A stretch of 7,839 nucleotides of DNA, taken from contig JAGQHR010000126.1 of NCBI GenBank assembly GCA_020431745.1, positions 1 through 7,839 of the forward strand. The letters run 5' to 3'. The notes beneath the pieces are model-generated. The model saw only the letters and a program-made list of their open reading frames with translations, was not told the origin of the DNA and ran no database searches. Made by a program: the position numbers and the translations under genes. Positions 1 through 5,600 of this stretch are shown in pieces. The stretch's first letter is position 1. Each line of letters opens with the position of its first letter. This stretch comes from Candidatus Eiseniibacteriota bacterium. Lineage in GTDB: Bacteria; Eisenbacteria; RBG-16-71-46; CAIMUX01.

Positions 1-894
1 GTCCACGACGACCTCGCCATGGATCAGGCCCTGGAAGTTGCCGGCGATGTCGATGTACTTCCCGAAGAACAGCTGCTTGCCCTGGTCGTTCTGCCCGTAG
101 TGCCCGCGGACCCAGCCCGCCGGGCGACCATGCGCACCGACCCAGATCCCGCTGAACTGCCCGTAGGGCTGACCGGCCCCCCAGCTCCAGCGACCGTTCA
201 GGAAGCCGCGCACCGGAGCCGCGAGATCGACCTGGGTCGAGAGGAACCGGATCTGTCCGCCATTGGCGTCGACGAGGAGGTCCAGATCCTCGAGCTCGGC
301 CATGGTGAAGGTGCGCGCGTAGAGCCCGGTCTGGAAGGTGATCGCGTTGCCGGTGTCGACAGTCGGGTCGTCGTACACCAGGACTCGCATCCCGTCGTAG
401 TCGCCCGCCGTCGTGCTCACCCACTCGAGGACCTCCGCGTCGATCCGGGGAACGACCGGGTGGTCGTCATCCTCGAAGTCGAGAGTGCGCAGGAGGACAA
501 CGGCCCCTTCGCTGACCGCGAGAGACCCCGACCAGTCGATGACGTTGCCGGTGTTGTCGTCCTGGCTCCCGATGGACGTCCCGAGATCCCCCCAGAGGAT
601 CGTCAGGGCATACATGTTGGCGCGGACGTCGTTCTGCATGCGCAGCACGCCGGGGTCCTGCGCCATCGGATCGTCGTATCGGACGTCCGTCTCCCCGTAG
701 GACTGGAGCGCGGCATCCCCGAAGGCCGGTGCTTCGTCGCTCGTTCCGTACCCGCCGAACGGCTCGTCCAGATTGATCGTGGTCTCGCCCGGCTGAGCGC
801 TGGGCGTTTGGGGCGCTTCATCCGTGGAGCAACCCACCCATGCCACCGCGGCGACGATGCATCCGATCACCGCGCTGCGCGAACTGGTAAACAT
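1..894 (-). CDS. Lipoprotein of unknown function, paralog of the neighbouring gene (3' end beyond window)
   Basis: The frame runs open from an ATG at 894 to base 1 (298 codons, no stop), so the C-terminus is missing. The start is chosen by an AGGAGG six bases upstream. Residues 1-22 form a lipoprotein signal peptide: a short n-region with an Arg (MFTSSRSA), a hydrophobic core, and lipobox W-V-G-C with Cys22 as the predicted lipidated residue. An acidic, Pro-rich linker follows, containing LDEPFGGY (42-49) and DEAPAFGD (53-60). The core has LWGDL (100-104) and DWSG (120-123). From about residue 228 there are repeated Gly/aromatic strands (RGFLNGRWSWG, GQFSGIWVGAHG, GWVRGHYG, LFFGKYID, FQGLIHGE). 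These motifs recur in the same order in the gene at 1341-2462, and the Cys-to-LWGDL spacing is nearly identical (79 versus 77 residues to the Trp). The protein should be anchored in a membrane, facing the periplasm or cell surface. I do not recognise a named family and assign no activity. A terminator upstream suggests separate transcription. Confidence 0.9.
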   Translation of the reverse strand, partial: MFTSSRSAVIGCIVAAVAWVGCSTDEAPQTPSAQPGETTINLDEPFGGYGTSDEAPAFGDAALQSYGETDVRYDDPMAQDPGVLRMQNDVRANMYALTILWGDLGTSIGSQDDNTGNVIDWSGSLAVSEGAVVLLRTLDFEDDDHPVVPRIDAEVLEWVSTTAGDYDGMRVLVYDDPTVDTGNAITFQTGLYARTFTMAELEDLDLLVDANGGQIRFLSTQVDLAAPVRGFLNGRWSWGAGQPYGQFSGIWVGAHGRPAGWVRGHYGQNDQGKQLFFGKYIDIAGNFQGLIHGEVVVD

Positions 895-900
895 TCATGG

Positions 901-909
901 CCTCCTCTT
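901..909 (-). promoter_or_regulatory. Ribosome binding site of the left lipoprotein gene
   Basis: On the minus strand the sequence is AAGAGGAGG, then a six-base spacer, then ATG at 894. This is a near-perfect Shine-Dalgarno match. It favours the ATG at 894 over the out-of-frame ATG at 898, which would leave only two bases of spacer and soon runs into a stop at 818. Confidence 0.85.
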
Positions 910-913
910 GCTT

Positions 914-933
914 CGTGCGGTCCGTGTCGCACG
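914..933 (-). repeat. Leader inverted repeat just upstream of the ribosome binding site
   Basis: CGTGCG and CGCACG pair perfectly around an 8-base loop. In the minus-strand transcript the stem ends four bases before the AAGAGGAGG. It could fold as a small leader hairpin or serve as a protein site. A 6-bp match in high-GC DNA can also be chance. Confidence 0.35.
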
Positions 934-1075
934 CTCTACCCGGTTCGCCGCGCGCCTCACTCCCTCGCGGCGTCGCCCCTCCTGTCTTTTCCGCCACAAC
1001 TACCGGACCAACCACGGCTGCGTAGCTCAGTGCATTGCCAACTCACTCTGCGGCAGATCCTTGCATCACCGCGGC

Positions 1076-1093
1076 GATCGAGGGCGCTCGATC
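1076..1093. repeat. Small inverted repeat in the intergenic region
   Basis: GATCGAG and CTCGATC form a perfect 7-bp stem with a 4-base loop. It lies about 180 bases upstream of the left lipoprotein start. No T-run follows on either strand, so it is not an intrinsic terminator. It might be an operator-like site, or chance. Confidence 0.3.
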
Positions 1094-1200
1094 CGATCCC
1101 TGCCCCGAGCCCCCATGCGTACACAGTCGATTCCGATCGCACCAAATCGTACGAACGCGATGAGAACCTCAGGGCCCACTGTAACAGCCGGAAGCCTGCC

Positions 1201-1237
1201 AGGTAAGAAAACGGAGGAGGGCTCACGCCCTCCTCCG
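1201..1237 (-). terminator. Rho-independent terminator after the complete lipoprotein gene
   Basis: A perfect 11-bp stem (CGGAGGAGGGC on one arm, positions 1212-1222; its complement at 1227-1237) closes a four-base loop. In the minus-strand reading the loop is GTGA, a GNRA-type tetraloop, and the stem is followed directly by TTTTCTTACCT. It lies about 100 bases after the TGA at 1341. On the plus strand no T-run follows, so it acts on minus-strand transcription only. It separates transcription of the two lipoprotein genes. Confidence 0.88.
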
Positions 1238-1340
1238 CATCGGGATCGGCCAAGGCCTCGAGGGGCATCGATGTTCGACCTCGATCGATCCGTCACTTGG
1301 ACCCGGGTGGGTCAGTTCGTTTTTCTCATCATCGCGCGCT

Positions 1341-2462
1341 TCAACAGCCCAGGCACCAGCGCGCTTCGAAAGCTCCTTCGGATCGCCCGGTGGCAACTCT
1401 CCAACGACCGCTGCAAGATCCGACTCGCTCCAGACGATCCGACGCGGGAGTCAGCAGATCGGCGTCGAAGCTCGCCGCCTTCAGTCCGGGCCCGTCGCTC
1501 GCGGGCTCCCAGGATCCTCGGAGGAATCCACGAAATCTGCCTTCCCGGTCGATCCACTTGCCGAAAAGCACGCGATCCCCGGCGGACGATGTGCCGTAGA
1601 TGCCCTCCACAAACCCGAGGACATCCCCGCGGGCACCCATCCAGCGGCCGGCAAAGGAGCCGGGGACGGAAGTGGGTGGGATCCAGAATCCCTGGGCAAA
1701 GCCTTCGTCGGACTCGTCGCGGACACTCAGGCCGCGGATCGTGATTTGCTGGGAGGAGCCGGGTGCGTCCCCGGTCACGACGAAAGACGCGAGCGCATCC
1801 ACCGGCCAGGCTCCGGCGTACGGACCGGCCTCGACGAAGAGGGAGTCCTGCGCACCGCCACGGATCCAGAGAGAAAGTCGGAGCCCTTCCTGACGAAGGG
1901 CGGCGTGGCTGGTCCAACTCACCTGCCGCGCGTCGAGTCGCGTCTCGTCGACGGCGTCCAACCGATCGAACCCGATGAGTCGCTCCACCACGATGATCCC
2001 GCGCGTGAGCCGAGCTCGTCCGCTCCAGTCGAGCAAGCTGTTGCCACCACCCGAGCCTCCGAGCCCCCGGGCTCGATCGAGGTCGCCCCAAAGGAGCGAG
2101 ACCGCGTAGACCCGCACCGTCGGATCAGCGGCCAGGGAGGTGAACTCGGAACTTTGCGACACGGGATCCTCGAACTCGATCTCCGCTTCGACCAACGCCG
2201 CGATCGCGTCGTCACCGAACGCGGGCTCTTCGTCGGAGGCCGAGAAGCCTCCCAGGGCGGAGTCCAGGTCAAGGACGGGGGGCTCCTCGGGAGCGGAAGG
2301 CGCGGTCTGCCGGTCGGAGCAGCCGGTTCCCCCAGCCAATCCCAAAAGCACGGTGAGCGCGAGGATCCATCCTCGCGCCGACCGCGCCCCGTCCCGAGCC
2401 GAGGCCCAGGGCAGGAACTGGCAGGTGTCGTCCTGAATCACCATGCGGAGAGTGCAAGACAT
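1341..2462 (-). CDS. Lipoprotein of unknown function, complete paralog of the left gene
   Basis: This 373-residue frame ends in TGA. A hydrophobic segment (about residues 32-47) ends in lipobox A-G-G-T-G-C, making Cys48 the likely lipidated residue. An acidic, Pro-rich linker carries LGGFSASDEEPAFGD (70-84). The core has LLWGDL (123-128) and LDWSG (144-148). The C-terminal half has Gly/aromatic strands: QGFWIPP, GSFAGRWMGARG, GFVEGIYG, LFGKWIDREG, RGFLRGSWEP and SGRWRV. All of these match the left gene in order. The last 24 residues contain three Cys (350, 370, 373), and the protein ends in C-L-G-C. The start is uncertain: ATG 2462, ATG 2444 and GTG 2441 are all in frame, none has a clear Shine-Dalgarno, and the n-region is unusually long (24 or more residues). 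It may be co-transcribed with the giant gene 222 bases upstream or have its own promoter. The role is unknown; attachment to the outer envelope is inferred. Confidence 0.85.
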   Translation of the reverse strand: MSCTLRMVIQDDTCQFLPWASARDGARSARGWILALTVLLGLAGGTGCSDRQTAPSAPEEPPVLDLDSALGGFSASDEEPAFGDDAIAALVEAEIEFEDPVSQSSEFTSLAADPTVRVYAVSLLWGDLDRARGLGGSGGGNSLLDWSGRARLTRGIIVVERLIGFDRLDAVDETRLDARQVSWTSHAALRQEGLRLSLWIRGGAQDSLFVEAGPYAGAWPVDALASFVVTGDAPGSSQQITIRGLSVRDESDEGFAQGFWIPPTSVPGSFAGRWMGARGDVLGFVEGIYGTSSAGDRVLFGKWIDREGRFRGFLRGSWEPASDGPGLKAASFDADLLTPASDRLERVGSCSGRWRVATGRSEGAFEARWCLGC

Positions 2463-2466
2463 CTTC

Positions 2467-2499
2467 GTGCCACTGTAGATACGGAGATCGAAGTGGCAC
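2467..2499 (-). repeat. Inverted repeat immediately upstream of the middle gene's start
   Basis: GTGCCACT and AGTGGCAC are perfect 8-bp complements around 17 bases. The stem ends four bases before the ATG at 2462. As RNA it would place a hairpin at the usual ribosome-binding position; as DNA it resembles a two-half-site operator. If initiation is really at 2444 or 2441, the hairpin lies in the leader instead. Its function is not shown by the sequence alone. Confidence 0.45.
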
Positions 2500-2567
2500 C
2501 CGGGACGACGATTAGCGCGGAACGTCCGGATACTCGCGGTGTCGAACGGCCGTCCCGGTGTCCCAAA

Positions 2568-2596
2568 CGGTACGGCCCTCGTGCTGGTCTGTACCG
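2568..2596 (-). repeat. Inverted repeat downstream of the giant gene, weak terminator candidate
   Basis: CGGTAC and GTACCG pair around a 17-base loop. In the minus-strand reading TTTGGG follows. The stem is short, the loop long and the T-run only three bases, so it is a poor intrinsic terminator. It lies about 90 bases past the stop of the giant gene. Confidence 0.3.
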
Positions 2597-2684
2597 AAAC
2601 GACCTCGTCGAGGCACGATCGCCCGACCTCCGTTCGGCGGGCATGCGCGCCAGAAGATCGGCGCCCTCGGGATCGTGATGGTGG

Positions 2685-5600
2685 TCACCGGAGCAGGACC
2701 AACCGCTCCGTGAGGACCGATCCGTTCTGCTCCAACCGGGCGAAGTAGATTCCGGAGGCAGCGCGGTTGCCGGCGCCCGTACGACCATCCCAGGTTCGAT
2801 CGTATTGTCCGGGCGGGAGCACGGCGTCGACGATCTTCGCCACGCGACGTCCTCCGACGTCATGCACCGTCAGCCGTACGGCCCCCTCCCTGGCGATCGC
2901 GAAGCGCAGCTGCACGCTCTCCGCGAACGGATTGGGCCGGGCCGGACGCAGGGAGAAGCGAAGCACCGAAGCGGGAGCCTGGACGATGCGTGGCGGAGAA
3001 TAGTCGTCGGATCCGTCGTGGTAGACGATCGCGATCCGATAGACGTACCACGCTCCGGAGTCCACGTCGCGGTCGATCGCGGTGTGACTTCCCGGTCCCC
3101 GATAGTCCTCGTCGGTCGCGACCAACGAGTATCCGACGGGATAGTCGTCCGACACCGCGTCGTCCTCGGGTCCCGAGGCGGCTCGCCGGTAGACCAGGTA
3201 GCGCGCATCCTCGGGATCGCTCAATCCCTCCCAGGTGAGCGCGATCCCCTCGGATTCGGCCGCGGCTTCGAACGGCAGATAGACCACCGGCGTGACGTCC
3301 TCGAAGAGGATCATCCCCTGCGGTTGCAGGAGCAGACGATTGGCCGCGAGCGGAAAGAACCGGGCGTTCGAGGTACGCCGGCTGGACCAGCGGAATACCG
3401 CGCCCCCCAACGGCGTGCCCGTCCCGATCGTCGCGTCGAGATCGGAGAGGAGCGGCCGTCCGTCGGTCGGCGAGACGATGGCCCCGAGACGGCGGAAGTA
3501 GTCCGAGACGGCGTAGAGCTCGACCGGCCCCTCCAACGGAACCCTCCACACGGATCCGAAACCTTGGGAGGCGGGGTCCGGGTTGGCTGACGGATCGACG
3601 ACCAACAGGTCCTCTCCGGTCCAGGTCAGCTCCGACGGATCGACCCACTGCGGATAGGCGACGATGAGCTCGATCTCCTTCGTCGAGAGATCGAACGCGA
3701 AGACGGCCCCGGATCGGACGCCGGTATCGAGCGGATCGGCATCCGCGTCCACGATCGCGATCCGACCATCGGGCAGATAGGTCATGGCGCGCGGATTGGT
3801 CAGCGTCGTGTCCGAGTAGACCAGCTCGACGTTCCCTTCCGGAAGCCCCACGCGATAGAGCGCACCGGGTCCGATCGTCGGCGTCAGGTGGAGCGGATCC
3901 GCGAACCCGTCCAGCACCAACACGGCATCGTCCCCGGCCGGCAGCACGTCCTCCAAACGGAACCAGGTCGAGTCCGCGGCCACGAGACGCGACTCCTGCG
4001 TGGTCGGATCGATCTCGAAGAGCCCGCCGCGCGCCGGCGCGCCCAACGTGAAGAGTTGATCGATCACGTACATCATCGGACGCGCGGTGCCGACCAGCGC
4101 CAGATCCACCGGGTCCCGGCTTTGAGGATAGGTCGCGTAGACCGTGGTCTCCCCCGTACGCTGATTCACCTTGAAGATCGCACCCGGCTGATTGCCGATC
4201 CCGAGCGGATCCGCCGCGGAGTCCGCGAGATAGACGCTGCCTCCCTCCAAGGGAACAAAAACCGGAACGGTTTGCGCCGCACTCCGTGGCTCCGAATGGG
4301 GACCCTGCGCGGTGCCCCGGAAGGTCAGGATCTGTCCCTCGGCGAGGAAGGGATCGAGCTGCACGTCGTACGAGAGGTCGACGACGGCGCCCGCCGCGAG
4401 CGTTCCACCCCAATAGACGGCGTTGCCCAGCACGGTCGCGGTGCCTTCGCTCGCGGTGATGGAACCGGCGACGATGCGCGCCGCTTCGGGGAGACTGTCC
4501 GTGTAGCTGGCCCCGACGGCGGCCACCGCCCCGCGGTTGACGATTTGCGCCGTGATGGTGAGTCGGTCCGCGGGATAGAGCGGGGGCCCGTCCGGGTCCT
4601 CCACTCCGTAAGCCGAAACCGCCACCAGGGAGGCGGGGAACTCGGCGAGATCGCTCAACGACCGGAACGAATCGGACTGTGCGTAGTTGCGGATCGTCCG
4701 ACTCACCGGATCGAACTCGAAGAGCGTGCCCGGCGAGCCATTCTGCCCGGGACCGGCGGCGGACTGGTCCACGACCAGGATCGTCCCCTGCTGCCGGACG
4801 TGCGACCGGTACGGTCGGATCAGCGACTGATGCGTCAAGAGCTCGCGGAGCGTCCCGGCATCGGGATCGAGCGTGAAGAGCGTCCCGTGGGGACCGCTGT
4901 AGCCGCGCGGATTCGCTGCGGCGTCGGTCACGAGCAACGTTCCGTCCGCCAAGGCATCGATGCCCGTCGGCTCCGGCAGCTCCTCGAACTGATAGTGACG
5001 AAGAACGCTTCCATCGTCCGGATCCAGCTCGAAGATCGCTCCGACGTTGCCCGCAGCGCTGTCCGGATTGGCGGCTCGATCAGTCAGGAAGAGTCGTCCC
5101 TGATCGTCGAACGTCAGTTGTCCCGGGCTTCGGAACTCGGGGGACTCGGCAAAGACCGTGAGCGGCTCGGAGGTCCCGTCGAGACGGAAGACGAGCCCTT
5201 TGGCCGCGGGGAACTGCGAGACGGCGTCGCGATCGACGATCAGCAGGTTGCCGTCGGGAGTGAACGCGAGATCGATGGGATTGACCAGCTGCGGGAGATC
5301 CGGAAGCAGCGCGACCGGCAATCCCGTCCGCGTGTCGATGCGGTAGATGCGTCCCGGATCGTTCCCTCGGCGATCGGCGATGTAAAGGGTGCCGTCGGGA
5401 CCGAACTCGGCCGCGCTGGGATCGACCCAAGGAGGGCCGGTGAACAGCACGCGGAGAGCCTGGCCCGCGTCGGGCGACAACCGGAAGATCGCCCCGGGGC
5501 TGCTGCCGTAGCGCCCGGGATCGGCTGCTTCGTCGAGCAGGACCATCTCGCCCGGTGGGAAGCGTCCGCGCAGCGGCAGCGTGGCGGTGCGACGCGCCGT

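Larger units (their letters stand above)
895..1340. other. Intergenic region between the two lipoprotein genes
   Basis: These 446 bases hold no supported gene. On the minus strand, in order, they contain about 100 bases of 3' untranslated sequence, the intrinsic terminator (1201-1237), a 7-bp inverted repeat (1076-1093), a 6-bp inverted repeat (914-933) and the ribosome binding site (901-909). The promoter of the left gene is expected between about 930 and 1200, but I could not pick convincing -35 and -10 boxes by eye. A different sigma factor or weak consensus could explain that. Confidence 0.6.
2463..2684. other. Intergenic region between the giant gene and the middle lipoprotein gene
   Basis: These 222 bases lack a supported gene. 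Apart from the two inverted repeats (2467-2499 and 2568-2596) I see nothing distinctive. There is no strong intrinsic terminator after the giant gene and no convincing promoter box pair, so read-through into the lipoprotein gene is possible. Confidence 0.5.

Noticed and set aside
818..1015. Small minus-strand frame using the ATG at 898
   Set aside because: It overlaps the real lipoprotein start out of frame. Its ATG is only two bases from the Shine-Dalgarno, whereas the ATG at 894 has six, and the product has no recognisable feature.
1014..1093. tRNA-like start, with GTAGCTCAGT resembling a tRNA D-arm
   Set aside because: The following sequence lacks the G-G-T-A-G-A-G-C part of the D-arm and a T-loop of the TTCGANTCC type, and no matching acceptor 3' strand can be found. 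Judged a chance match.
19..1206. Long plus-strand open frame
   Set aside because: It is antisense to the left lipoprotein, whose minus-strand reading has a lipobox, a strong ribosome site and a paralog. It runs on through intergenic DNA and shows no domain.
1312..2091. Alternative-frame minus-strand reading over the middle lipoprotein
   Set aside because: It is Arg-rich and lacks a signal peptide or motifs, while the overlapping frame has a lipobox and matches its paralog.
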